In this document: piece by piece, positions 1 to 9,007 of the stretch
Position numbering within the stretch: the first letter of the stretch is position 1
Layout: the number at the start of each line of letters is the position of its first letter
Source of the DNA: Hyphomicrobiales bacterium
GTDB lineage: Bacteria > Pseudomonadota > Alphaproteobacteria > Rhizobiales > Rhizobiaceae
Reading direction: 5' to 3'
Assembly (NCBI GenBank): GCA_900473685.1
Contig: UCNE01000008.1
Location: forward strand, 1-64,000
Length of the DNA stretch: 64,000 nucleotides
Translations under genes and position numbers: made by a program
The notes under the pieces: generated by a model
Databases searched by the model: none
The model's input: only the letters and a program-made list of their open reading frames with translations
What the model was told of the DNA's origin: nothing

Positions 1-1146
1 TATTCCACGCCGAAACACAGCCTGACCAAGTCGTTCTCAATGATCGTTTCGGGCGTTCGCCCGGAATGGTTCATGATGGAAAACGTCGTTCAGGTTCTCA
101 CGTCCGACACTTGGACGGTCGCCAAGGAGGTTCTGGCGGTCGCCGGCTATGGCATCTCCATTCTCAAGGCTGACTGCAGCTTTTACGGCGTGCCCCAGTC
201 CCGCCGCCGCTGCTTCGTGGTTGGTCGCCGCGGTGAACGCGACGGTTTCTTGGACGAGACGCTTGAACGTGCCGCGTCCGATCGTCCGATGACCCTCCGG
301 GACCTGTTCGGTGCGGCGGTGCCGGACGCACTTTATTTCCCCGCGCGCATGCCCAGCAAACGGAGCGTCTGGGGTCCCGATGAGCCTGCGCCAACCATCC
401 GCTCGTCCTCGCTCCGTCCGGTGCCGGCCAACTACAAGCCGCACGACGAGGATGCTGCGCTGATCGAAAACGGTTACGTCTATACGCGGCCGTTCCGTGG
501 CGGCCGTGGTGTCCGTTCCGTGGACGAGCCCATGTCCACGATCACGCGGACCTCGTTCGAGCGCCCTACTGAACGCTATCTCAGCGCCCAGAATGAGAAG
601 GACCCCGTGTCCGCGGCCGACACCGCGGTTCTCACGTTGAGCCAGATTTCGCGTATCCAGGGCTTCCCCGCCGACTGGCGTTGGGTAGCCAAGTCCAAGC
701 GCGACATCTGCCAGATGATTGCGAACGCAGTTCCGGCTCCGGTCGCAGCCCGTCTCGGCAAGGTCATCCTGGACTGGCAGCGTGGTGAAAACGGAGCCGA
801 GATCATCGACGGCTTCGTGGATTGGGTGGAGCAGAAGGGCCGTTCGCGTTCGTCCGCATACAACGTGAAGTCCAGCCTGCGTCGCGCGCGCAAGCTGTTG
901 GGCAATCGCATCTTCGACAGCGTCGAGATGGAGATCGCCGCCCTCCAGCAGCTTGCGGGCTTCGATTCGCTGCCCATTGCGTCCAAGTCCGACATCCGTC
1001 AGGCTCTTCGCCTCTATACCGCGTTCCTGAACGAAACGCCCAAGGTGAAGAAAAAGGGCCGCGTGCGGAAGACGCCCGCAGGAAACGACAATCTGTCGGT
1101 CGCGTTCGTCGACGTCGACGACACGGATGCCGACTTCGGCACTTGA
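1..1146 (+). CDS. DNA (cytosine-5) methyltransferase, 5' end outside the window
   Basis: C5-cytosine DNA methyltransferase, which transfers a methyl group from SAM to C5 of cytosine in a target site. The frame is open from base 1, so the N-terminal part (SAM-binding motif I and the Pro-Cys catalytic loop) lies off the left edge. Visible motifs in order are the ENV motif (MMENVV), the QSRRRCFVVG motif VIII region, the late RIQGFPADW motif and the NAVPAPVAARLG motif X region. Two copies of a D-E-P-x-x-T-I motif lie between them in the target-recognition region. A C-terminal extension of about 110 residues follows motif X and is rich in Lys/Arg. It is transcribed toward the type III-like operon and ends at a terminator. 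It may be a solitary methylase or half of a type II system; the partner would be to the left. Confidence 0.88.
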   Translation, partial: YSTPKHSLTKSFSMIVSGVRPEWFMMENVVQVLTSDTWTVAKEVLAVAGYGISILKADCSFYGVPQSRRRCFVVGRRGERDGFLDETLERAASDRPMTLRDLFGAAVPDALYFPARMPSKRSVWGPDEPAPTIRSSSLRPVPANYKPHDEDAALIENGYVYTRPFRGGRGVRSVDEPMSTITRTSFERPTERYLSAQNEKDPVSAADTAVLTLSQISRIQGFPADWRWVAKSKRDICQMIANAVPAPVAARLGKVILDWQRGENGAEIIDGFVDWVEQKGRSRSSAYNVKSSLRRARKLLGNRIFDSVEMEIAALQQLAGFDSLPIASKSDIRQALRLYTAFLNETPKVKKKGRVRKTPAGNDNLSVAFVDVDDTDADFGT

Positions 1147-1178
1147 CCCAGTTCTGAGACCGCCCAACGATAGTAAAA

Positions 1179-1220
1179 GGCACCGCGTCACTGGCGGGAA
1201 TCCGTAGCGGTGTCTTTTTT
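1179..1220 (+). terminator. Rho-independent terminator after the C5 methyltransferase
   Basis: An 8-bp stem (GGCACCGC at 1179-1186, GCGGTGTC at 1207-1214, one G-U pair) with a 20-nt loop is followed by six T. It lies 33 bp after the methyltransferase stop. The same stem recurs at 19711-19747 near the other end of the island. Confidence 0.7.
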
Positions 1221-1324
1221 AAAGCGGTATAGTCATCCATCCCATGGGAGCGAACTCAACCACCTCGACGTTGTGCCGTGGTCCACGCCGATGGATGGCC
1301 TCTCCCCTTCATCGCTTCCCCAGT

Positions 1325-4300
1325 TCAGGCCGTCGATGTCAAAACAATGTCTTTCAATTTCGCGTAATCGGTGACGACGTCATATTTCACCTTATCGTTT
1401 GCGACCCGCTTACCAATCTCGTCAAAGAACTTTCGCGCGCAGGCGATCTTCGTGTTTTCCAACTCGCGCAGTTTCAAAGACGACATTGTGCCCTTGGTCT
1501 CGGCGACGAAGTAGACATGTTTGACGCTGCCTGCTTCGAAAGAGATGGCCCAGTCGGGATTATAATCGCCCACTGGCGTAGGAATGAGAAATCCTCGCGG
1601 CAGCTTGGCGTAGACGACCACTTCCTTGCTATTGTCGAGATCGCTGATGAAGTCTCTTTCCACGGCAGAGTCTAGGATGGCGTAATCATAGACATGGTGC
1701 TTCAACTTCGCGGTGGCTCTCGAAAAATCCTGTCCAGTCTGAGCGGCGGTGAAGATATCGATGCCGAATTTTTCGGACACGCCGTCGTAGGTCAGACGTT
1801 CGATCACCATCGACGCCTTCTGCTCATGGATGATCCGTGTAGCCTCGGAAATGAAATGTTCTGGGTTCTGCCGGAACTGGGCAAACACACCGGCCTGGAT
1901 GCCTGTCAGGACTTCCGCAACCGTCTTCCGGGTGAGCTGGGTGCCTTCGCCGATTTTCCCAAGGAGATCGTAGCGTACGAGCGACGTCACGGTTTCCGCC
2001 TGATAGGTCGCCTGTTCGTTCTCGCTGAAGCCAGCGGCATCGTCGAGCTCTTCACGAGTCAAACTGTCGAGCTGAACCCCAGACTTGACCGTATACTGGA
2101 GCGGTGTGACACGCAGCTGGCTGTCCAGGGCGGTGATGCACTTCTTGATGAGTTCGGTGGAATCGAAGTCCACCCGGTAAACGGCCCTCTGGTTGATCCG
2201 AGACCAAAGCGCCTGAAATTCCTTCTTGTCGAAATTGGCATTCAGCGGGTTGGTTTTCGGCTTCCGTCCATCGTCCATCTTGGGAAGAAGCGCTTCACTG
2301 AAGACCGTGTCGATAAGCCCGAAAATCTGATCCGCGTAAGGCTTGAGATCACTTGGCAAATCCGCAAGCGTCCCGGCTACCTTCGCGTCGTGATAGGCAT
2401 CGGCGATCTGGTCGGCATCGTCGGTGTAATCGTTCTTCACAAGGTAACGGTATAGCTGCTTAGCGAATGCTGCGGTTACTTCCACCGGCCCTGCATCTGT
2501 TGCCAACGTCTTGCCAGTGAAGAACGCCTCTGTCGCCTTCCGCGGCCGCGCCGAAAGGGTGTCCGCAATTTCCGCCTGAAGCCCCGCGACGAAGTTCTTG
2601 TAGCTCTCGCTGGCGACGACGGTCAGGACGTTGATGTCGTGGACCGTGGAAGGATGGTCCATGCGGTCCCCATGCTGGTTGACCGCCAGCCGCAAGCCGC
2701 GGCCCACCTCTTGACGTCGGGAAACCGTGTTGTCGCTGTGCTTGAGCATGCACATGACGAAGACATTGGGATTGTCCCAACCCTCGCGCAGTGCCGAATG
2801 TGAGAAGATGAACCGGACCGGCTCACCTTGCGACAGCAAGCGCTCCTTGTTCTTGAGAATCAGATCATATGCGTCGGCATCATCCGACATGCCCTTGTCT
2901 TCCCCGGTCTTCTTGATGTCGGGATCAACGAGGCGTTTTTGCTTATCGATCGAGAAATAACCCTCATGTACTTTTACAGGAGGGTCGCGCTCCAGGAATT
3001 TGCGATAGCTTTCATTATCGAGTGCAAGTTCAGAGAGATATTCTGTCCTCAGCAGGTCATATTCTTCCTCAAAGACGTGCGCATATTCGCCCTTCTCGTC
3101 CGCCTGTGAGTAGTCCCGGTACTTCACGACTTCGTCGATGAAGAACAGAGACAGCACCTTGATGCCCTGGGCGAACAGTTGCCTTTCCTTGTCGAAATGC
3201 GCCTTAATCGTCTCCCTGATCTGGATACGGCGAATGTCGCGTTCGGAGACGTCTCCGATAGCCTCTCCGGCCTTTAGCACAATGCCGTTGGTAAATTCGA
3301 CGGTGTCGTTGTTGTAATCGATCTGGGAAACGGTGAATCCATCACGGTACTGGTCCAGTTCGCCGGACTCGGCGAAGAGGTCATCGCGAAACTCCAGCTT
3401 CCTTAACTGTCGCTTGATCTCGCCCGACTTCAGGCGCACTTCAAGTTCGAGGCGAGCAACCGGAGCCTTTTTCAAAATCTCGATCCCTTCGAGATAGAGA
3501 TAGGAATTCGTGCCAGCTAGGCCGCGGGTCTGGATACCGCGAACGGCGATCTTCTTCACGAGCTTCTGATTATAGGCGTCGAGTGCATCGAGGCGATGTA
3601 CCCGGTTGTGCTGCGTCTTGTGGGTGGCCGAGTAGCGTAGAATCATCAACGGCTTGAACTTCGGCAGGGCGTCCCTGGTAGCCGCCCCTTCCATCTTCTG
3701 CGGCTCGTCAAGAATCAGGATCGGTCGGTTCGAGGCAATGACATCGATAGGACGACGCGACTGGAAGTCGTCCAGCTCGTCATAAATGCGGCGGTTGTCC
3801 GCGCCTCTGGCGGCGAAGGCCTGGATGTTGATGACCATTACGTTGATGCCGGCATCCGACGAGAAGCTTTCCAGCTCATGCAGGCGCTTGGAATTGTAGA
3901 TGAAGAAACGAGCTTTCTTCCCGTAATTCTCCGTGAAATGGTCCGCGGTAATCTGGAGCGACTTGTACACCCCTTCACGGATGGCGATCGACGGCACCAT
4001 GATGATGAACTTCGACCATCCGAACCGCTTGTTCATCTCGAAGATGGTCTTGATGTAGCAATAGGTTTTGCCTGTTCCTGTCTCCATCTCGACGTCGAGA
4101 TTGAACTTGCATCCGGTGGTTACAGTGAGTGCATCGGAGATAGGTAGATTCTGGCGCTTCTGAACATCACGTATGTTGGCCAGAACCTGGGTGTCAGCCA
4201 ACTGGATGTCGGCGTTCTTGAAACCCTCTTCGAAGGCGCTGGTCTGTGCCTTGCGGCCGGGGTCGATCCTGTAGCCTATACCGCTCACCAACGCCTGGCC

Positions 4301-4369
4301 GGCGAAGCAATCCACGACAGATTCCACCGCATTCGTCTGATAGGGTTGGACTTTGAATTTCAGTTTCAT
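1325..4369 (-). CDS. res: Type III restriction enzyme Res subunit (DEAD/DEAH helicase plus nuclease)
   Basis: Restriction subunit of a type III-like system: an SF2 translocase that cleaves unmodified DNA together with Mod. Walker A is METGTGKTY near residue 95, the Walker B box has the DEPQ form typical of type III Res ([11 protein letters not shown]), motif III is YSATHK, and motif VI is [11 protein letters not shown] after [13 protein letters not shown]. The C-terminal part has a PD-(D/E)xK-like pattern (NPDWAI followed by VAETKG), so the nuclease looks intact. Length of about 1014 residues fits the family. I chose the ATG at 4369 because the protein then begins [11 protein letters not shown], like relatives. 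An upstream GTG at 4420 would add 17 residues and start 3 bp after the preceding gene. It is the last gene of the six-gene leftward operon. Confidence 0.9.
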   Translation of the reverse strand: MKLKFKVQPYQTNAVESVVDCFAGQALVSGIGYRIDPGRKAQTSAFEEGFKNADIQLADTQVLANIRDVQKRQNLPISDALTVTTGCKFNLDVEMETGTGKTYCYIKTIFEMNKRFGWSKFIIMVPSIAIREGVYKSLQITADHFTENYGKKARFFIYNSKRLHELESFSSDAGINVMVINIQAFAARGADNRRIYDELDDFQSRRPIDVIASNRPILILDEPQKMEGAATRDALPKFKPLMILRYSATHKTQHNRVHRLDALDAYNQKLVKKIAVRGIQTRGLAGTNSYLYLEGIEILKKAPVARLELEVRLKSGEIKRQLRKLEFRDDLFAESGELDQYRDGFTVSQIDYNNDTVEFTNGIVLKAGEAIGDVSERDIRRIQIRETIKAHFDKERQLFAQGIKVLSLFFIDEVVKYRDYSQADEKGEYAHVFEEEYDLLRTEYLSELALDNESYRKFLERDPPVKVHEGYFSIDKQKRLVDPDIKKTGEDKGMSDDADAYDLILKNKERLLSQGEPVRFIFSHSALREGWDNPNVFVMCMLKHSDNTVSRRQEVGRGLRLAVNQHGDRMDHPSTVHDINVLTVVASESYKNFVAGLQAEIADTLSARPRKATEAFFTGKTLATDAGPVEVTAAFAKQLYRYLVKNDYTDDADQIADAYHDAKVAGTLADLPSDLKPYADQIFGLIDTVFSEALLPKMDDGRKPKTNPLNANFDKKEFQALWSRINQRAVYRVDFDSTELIKKCITALDSQLRVTPLQYTVKSGVQLDSLTREELDDAAGFSENEQATYQAETVTSLVRYDLLGKIGEGTQLTRKTVAEVLTGIQAGVFAQFRQNPEHFISEATRIIHEQKASMVIERLTYDGVSEKFGIDIFTAAQTGQDFSRATAKLKHHVYDYAILDSAVERDFISDLDNSKEVVVYAKLPRGFLIPTPVGDYNPDWAISFEAGSVKHVYFVAETKGTMSSLKLRELENTKIACARKFFDEIGKRVANDKVKYDVVTDYAKLKDIVLTSTA

Positions 4370-4423
4370 ACTGCGGCTGCTTTCGTAATTTCTTTCGTAG
4401 GGCTTTCGTAAAATGTTCACGCT

Positions 4424-6079
4424 TTAGTCTATGAGCCGCCATTTCGGCGCTGTACGGCTTCCGTCGTTCTGAATGCGTCCAGATTTTCTCAAGTGACTGA
4501 GAAGATTTCCTATTTTGTTGTCTTTCTGAATCTCGTCCAACGCGTCGCTTAGCTTATCCCACAAAAGTTCGTTGACCTCCTTTCGTGAGGCTTGGCCGAA
4601 CTTTCTTAGAAATGTGATGATCATCTCCTCATAGTGCTGATCATCGAACGGTCGTGTCCGGATGTATTTCGCCTTCTCGGACGTGGCATCGGCTACGGTC
4701 GCGGATACATGGAGATTTGGCTTGCGCCCCTCGATCAGATTGGCACGGCGGAGCTTCGCTATGGCAGCATCCGGGATAGGCAGTTTCTTCTGCACCCGGT
4801 CAAGTGCAAGAACATCCTGAAGCGCTAGATCAGAGTTCTCCATCAGCAACCGCGTATAGGCTGGATCGACAACGCCACCATGGATCGTCAGACAAACGCC
4901 GTCGCCGGAAATCGCATAGTCTGGAAGCGGAAAATAGCGTTTACGCTGCTCGCTGAACATACGATGGATACCATATCCCATCGTGTCGATCATGTTCAGC
5001 TCGGTCATTGCCTGAACCAGAAAAGGGTTGCGATAGCGCCGCGGCGTCTTGGTGCCATCGACATAGTCGTCCGGCCCACCTTCAAAAAAGCTTCCCTCGT
5101 TCTCGAATGTCAGTCTGGCCGGATACTCCGAGACCAGAATACGACCGCTCCGGCCATAATCCTGGTGGGCTATGCAGTTGTGAAGCGCTTCGAGGATGAC
5201 GACCTGGTCGTACTTCGACACCTCGTATGGTACGAGCTCATCGTCTGGCATCAGGCGGAGCTGGATGTTTCGAATTCGCTGAAAAAGCCCTGTTGTCGTC
5301 AAAAGGAGGGGCGGTCCAAAATGCTCGTAGGCGCGCTCCGGTCCCTCCAGCTTCCAGGTCATCTGCGCCGGATGCGGCGAGAGATGGTACGCGGATTCCG
5401 GCTTTCCCAGAAGAAGCAAGGCGGTCCGGGTTATGCTGCCGGACTGAGTTACCTTCGCCCGGTCAAGCAAAGTGGCGAGAGGCCAAGTGGCGACTTCGTC
5501 CCCTGGGAATCGATTGGCGTGCTTTCTGGCGAATGCGTTGCGAGCGCGGTCGCAAGCCGCGGCATCCAGATCATCAAGCGACGCAGCCTCAACAACTTGC
5601 GCCGTCCAATCCTGGTCGATTGTCTGCTGGCGGATTGCATCCTGTTTGTCCAGGCCGAGCGAGGTTAGGCTTTCACCGGCCCGGGCATAATAATGTCCCT
5701 TCCACGCGATCGGAATGCCACGGGGCGCGGACGGAATTTCGAACAGTACGACACGACCGTCCGGGTGATCGAGGACGTGAATATCGCGAAAGGTCGACCT
5801 TGGCTCGGCACTTTGGGCGATCTGATGCTTGAGGCTGTGAAGACGCTCCGGCTCTTTCCGATACTCGGACCCGACGATGGAACGCGACTTGTTGTCGACA
5901 CCGAAAACCAGCCAACCCCGTCCCAAGCCATGCAGGTTCGCTTCGTTGCTGAGGGCTGAGAAGTATTGGCCGATCTTGTCGGTGTCATAGTCGCTCCCAG
6001 CCTGTTTGAACTCCACCACCTCGTTTTCCCAGGTGGCGATCAAAGAGGACAGCAGTGACTTCAAATCGCCCTGATCCAT
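4424..6079 (-). CDS. AlbA_2 (Schlafen-type) and HATPase domain protein, COG2865-like
   Basis: A 551-residue protein with an N-terminal AlbA_2/Schlafen AlbA-like domain (about residues 10-130, with the ENEVVEFKQ opening and the GWLVFGVDN stretch). A GHKL-type HATPase_c_4 region follows (ALHNCIAHQDYGRSG, then LTFENEGSFFEGGP), and the C-terminal tail looks like a winged helix. COG2865 proteins are usually annotated as putative transcriptional regulators or RecG-like, and their biochemical role is mostly unknown. It lies between mod and res, starting about 2 bp after mod, so it is co-translated with both. I infer a control or accessory role in the restriction system, perhaps sensing nucleic acid or ATP. 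This gene is not part of a minimal type III mod-res pair. Confidence 0.82.
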   Translation of the reverse strand: MDQGDLKSLLSSLIATWENEVVEFKQAGSDYDTDKIGQYFSALSNEANLHGLGRGWLVFGVDNKSRSIVGSEYRKEPERLHSLKHQIAQSAEPRSTFRDIHVLDHPDGRVVLFEIPSAPRGIPIAWKGHYYARAGESLTSLGLDKQDAIRQQTIDQDWTAQVVEAASLDDLDAAACDRARNAFARKHANRFPGDEVATWPLATLLDRAKVTQSGSITRTALLLLGKPESAYHLSPHPAQMTWKLEGPERAYEHFGPPLLLTTTGLFQRIRNIQLRLMPDDELVPYEVSKYDQVVILEALHNCIAHQDYGRSGRILVSEYPARLTFENEGSFFEGGPDDYVDGTKTPRRYRNPFLVQAMTELNMIDTMGYGIHRMFSEQRKRYFPLPDYAISGDGVCLTIHGGVVDPAYTRLLMENSDLALQDVLALDRVQKKLPIPDAAIAKLRRANLIEGRKPNLHVSATVADATSEKAKYIRTRPFDDQHYEEMIITFLRKFGQASRKEVNELLWDKLSDALDEIQKDNKIGNLLSHLRKSGRIQNDGSRTAPKWRLID

Positions 6080-6081
6080 AC

Positions 6082-7974
6082 TCAGATCGTCTTTACTTCG
6101 GTTCCCGGTGATATCTGCCGAAAAATCTGTTCGGCATTGATCTTCACCGCATCAGAGACGAAACCGTTATCGCGAAATACGACGCGGAGCGGTTCGCGAC
6201 GAGCGAGTTCCTTTACCAGCTCCTCGCTTATACCCGCCTCAAAGCAAGCAACGAGCGCGTTTCCATCAACGAAAAATACGGCTTTGCTGTACAGTTGCTC
6301 ACAACTAATTGGTAGTGTGAGGTCTACGCCCCAATCCACCAAAACTTGAAAAAGTAAGTCCTCGCCAGTGCGATCCGGTTTGACGTTTTCAACGGACGAA
6401 AGCAAATCACCTTGATCAAACTGTTGGGGGCTGTAGTACACGTCTTTCATGTTTGATGTATCAATTTTTAAGACCCGAAAGTCCACATCCCTATTCCAAT
6501 CAGGATGAATTTTACCCTCCAATGCTTTTGCACCAGCGAGACGAATCCGCTCTTTGGAAACGTCCGCGATCGTACGAAAACCCGCTTGAAATGCGGCAGA
6601 TGACGCCTCCAGTTCCTCAGGAATTTGTACAAGTATATAGCGCCGGCTTCCGCCATCCTTGGCGTTCTGCGCCAAAACTGCTTCAGCGGTGGTCGCTGAC
6701 CCCGCGAAGAAGTCCATAACAAGGCTGTCTTTGGACGTTGCCTGAACAACCAGAGCCTCAATTAATTCAACCGGCTTTGGAAACGAGAATATTTTGCCTC
6801 CCATAAGGTCGATCATAGCCTTCGTGGCGGCGCTATTCATCGGAACGGATATAGTTGATTGGTTGGCATTAGCACTCGGACGCTCGATCCAGGATGACAC
6901 TGGAATCGTGTCCCGTTGAGCTTCGGAAGCAAAGCGTTTGAGCATCGGGGTTCCCGTAGGGGATTTTGGGAAAATAACGCGACCTTCTTTTATCTTCTGG
7001 GCCATGGTAGTTCTACTGTACGGCCAAAAGCGCCCTTTCGGGGGCCAAAACTCACTTCCGGTAATTGGGTCGAGGATTGCATAATGGGTGTCTCCACCCG
7101 GCTTTCCAGCACTTAGGTTATCCGCTATCCAAGGGCCCCGTGGATCGTTATCTAAATTTTGGTACTTTTCGAATGTCCTTGTAACGCCATTTAATTTTCC
7201 CTCTTTTTTTCCATACATAAGAACATACTCGTGATCCTCGCTTAGATTGCTCACGGCATCCATAGCGCCGCTACGGCGCTTCCAAACGAAACAACCAATG
7301 AAGTTGCTTTCACCGAAGATTTCGTCACATATTTTCTGAAGATTCGATCTCTCATTCTCATCGATTGAGATGGCGATAACTCCATCGTCACTGAGAAGAT
7401 TGCGAGCGACTTTGAGGCGTGGATAAATCATCGAAAGCCAGTCGGAATGAAATCTGCCATTAGATTCAGTGTTTGCAACTAAACGAGCGCCATACGAATC
7501 GCGCTGATCTGAACTAGAAAGGTAGGACGACTCTGTTGACTTAAAATCGTCCTTGTAGACTAAATCCGCACCAGTATTGTACGGAGGGTCTATGTATATC
7601 AATTTGACTGAACCCAGGAGTGACTCTTGAACTATTTTCAGCGCATCAAGATTGTCGCCCTCTATAAATATGTTTTTCGTTTGATCGAAAGATTTACTTT
7701 CAGCGCGATCGGGCCTGAGGGTTTTTGTCGTCGACAAGTTTGCTTCAAGTATTGCGGCTCTTTTTCCGGGCCATTCCATCCTGTAGCGTTCTGCAGGTCC
7801 GTCGACGATGTCATCTGCAAGCACCTGCTTGAGCATATCAAAGTCAATTTTTTGAACAGGCCGCCCTTTTTCATCGTATGAAACGGTCGCACAAGATGGA
7901 AATATCTCGATCAGCTTTTGGATGTTGCTGCTCAAGTTTCCCGGAGTTTTCAATTCGAGTTTTTCTAACGGCAT
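6082..7974 (-). CDS. mod: Type III DNA-adenine methyltransferase Mod subunit
   Basis: Site-specific DNA N6-adenine methyltransferase that also supplies target recognition for Res. The order of motifs is catalytic motif IV first (IYIDPPYNTG, DPPY box near residue 130) and SAM-binding motif I later (VMDFFAGSATTAEAV, near residue 415), the beta-class order usual for type III Mod. The middle segment between them is the likely target-recognition domain. The C-terminal segment also resembles type III Mod proteins. At 630 residues it has a normal length. The gene is visibly more A/T-rich than the core genes, as expected for acquired restriction genes. It lies between the small 110-aa gene (27 bp gap) and the AlbA gene (2 bp gap). 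Confidence 0.9.
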   Translation of the reverse strand: MPLEKLELKTPGNLSSNIQKLIEIFPSCATVSYDEKGRPVQKIDFDMLKQVLADDIVDGPAERYRMEWPGKRAAILEANLSTTKTLRPDRAESKSFDQTKNIFIEGDNLDALKIVQESLLGSVKLIYIDPPYNTGADLVYKDDFKSTESSYLSSSDQRDSYGARLVANTESNGRFHSDWLSMIYPRLKVARNLLSDDGVIAISIDENERSNLQKICDEIFGESNFIGCFVWKRRSGAMDAVSNLSEDHEYVLMYGKKEGKLNGVTRTFEKYQNLDNDPRGPWIADNLSAGKPGGDTHYAILDPITGSEFWPPKGRFWPYSRTTMAQKIKEGRVIFPKSPTGTPMLKRFASEAQRDTIPVSSWIERPSANANQSTISVPMNSAATKAMIDLMGGKIFSFPKPVELIEALVVQATSKDSLVMDFFAGSATTAEAVLAQNAKDGGSRRYILVQIPEELEASSAAFQAGFRTIADVSKERIRLAGAKALEGKIHPDWNRDVDFRVLKIDTSNMKDVYYSPQQFDQGDLLSSVENVKPDRTGEDLLFQVLVDWGVDLTLPISCEQLYSKAVFFVDGNALVACFEAGISEELVKELARREPLRVVFRDNGFVSDAVKINAEQIFRQISPGTEVKTI

Positions 7975-8001
7975 TTTTGACCACAGCGAACGTGTTTGAA
8001 T

Positions 8002-8334
8002 TTAGTTGGTTCCAAGCCTATAGCCCGCCCGGACTACGGCCCAGAAAAATTCCCGATCATTTATCCGATATTGCCATTGACCTCGATAGGGCCTCCCGCC
8101 TTCTTCCACATAAACACCTATATCGGTAAACTCATCAGATAAATCTTCAGTGGTATTGAAGTATACTCGGCATTCGCGGCCCCACTTATTGGGCTGCATT
8201 TGATAATGATCGCCCACGTCCGGAGTCACTCCAGTTAATGACGCGTAATCGCTCTCAAATTTTGTAGAGCCTTTTGGGTTAACCTCCACCTCAAGAACTA
8301 CATCTTTGGCGGCGTTGAAAAAAGTTACATCCAT
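8002..8334 (-). CDS. Small unknown protein in the restriction operon (110 aa)
   Basis: I do not recognise the family. The 110-residue product is polar, has no signal peptide or membrane segment, and ends in an aromatic segment (WQYRINDREFFWAVVRAG). It starts 4 bp after the DUF4391 stop and ends 27 bp before mod, on the same strand, which makes it very likely to be translated as part of the operon. The placement directly before mod suggests a partner or regulator of the methyltransferase, or a subunit joining the SNF2/DUF4391 half to the Mod/Res half. This is inference from position only. Confidence 0.7.
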   Translation of the reverse strand: MDVTFFNAAKDVVLEVEVNPKGSTKFESDYASLTGVTPDVGDHYQMQPNKWGRECRVYFNTTEDLSDEFTDIGVYVEEGGRPYRGQWQYRINDREFFWAVVRAGYRLGTN

Positions 8335-8338
8335 CGTG

Positions 8339-9007
8339 TCATTCTCCCTTTAGGATTTCTTCCAATTTTAGGTTTTCGATTCTAAGTTCAGCATTGATGG
8401 CCACGCGCTTGTTAAATTGCTTTTCTTTCTCTAGCCGCACCTTGATGCGTTCGATCTCACGCGTTTTGGCGCGAACTGCCTCCAAACGGGCAACACGTGA
8501 CTTGATATCTTCCCCTGTCGGCATCTCGGCGGGCATCAGAGCCGTCAATAGCTTCTCATAAAGCGCGCCGAGATTGAGCGCCACAGGAAGTGGCTGCCGC
8601 GGCAACTCCTCCGGTACCCATTCCGATTCGAAATAATCGCTGACAACCCATTTGGTGGAATCGGCTTCGCTCGGGCGCTTGAATGCGGCAACGACCTGGC
8701 GCTTGCCGGCCCAGAGGATTTCGAAAATTAGTGGGAACGGTATGGCGCGATCGATCGCGCGCAATACCTCATGGTCAAGTTTTCCCGTCCGCAAAGTGAT
8801 GGAAAAGATTTGTATTTCGGCTACGGACTTCACCGCAGCGAGGTTGATGGTCTCAGGGGCAAGCTTGTACATCCAGGTGATTTGGTCAACTTGGGTAATG
8901 TACAAGTCCTTGAGCGCCTTCGTCGCTCCAGCGTGTTCGTAAATCTTGTTCTTCGGCACCACACGCCCGAACGAAGCGGCTTCGGGATAGTCAAAGAATG
9001 CACTCAC
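8339..9007 (-). CDS. DUF4391 domain protein
   Basis: A 222-residue protein recognisable as DUF4391: N-terminal FFDYPEAASFGRVVPKNKIYEH, then a segment about the threat of the SITLRTGKLD type and a FPLIFEILW core strand. The C-terminal third (about residues 165-222) is charged and rich in Lys, Glu and Arg, and is predicted to be coiled coil. DUF4391 has no established function; in my knowledge of genomes it recurs beside PLD/SNF2 helicases and Mod/Res genes. Its ATG overlaps the stop of the helicase gene by 4 bp, implying translational coupling and probably a complex with the helicase through the coiled coil. It is followed by the 110-aa gene after 4 bp. Confidence 0.85.
   Translation of the reverse strand: MSAFFDYPEAASFGRVVPKNKIYEHAGATKALKDLYITQVDQITWMYKLAPETINLAAVKSVAEIQIFSITLRTGKLDHEVLRAIDRAIPFPLIFEILWAGKRQVVAAFKRPSEADSTKWVVSDYFESEWVPEELPRQPLPVALNLGALYEKLLTALMPAEMPTGEDIKSRVARLEAVRAKTREIERIKVRLEKEKQFNKRVAINAELRIENLKLEEILKGE

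Noticed and set aside
37-1191. Long frame (384 codons) opposite the C5 methyltransferase
   Set aside because: It is antisense to a gene with clear methyltransferase motifs. Long antisense frames are expected at this GC content.
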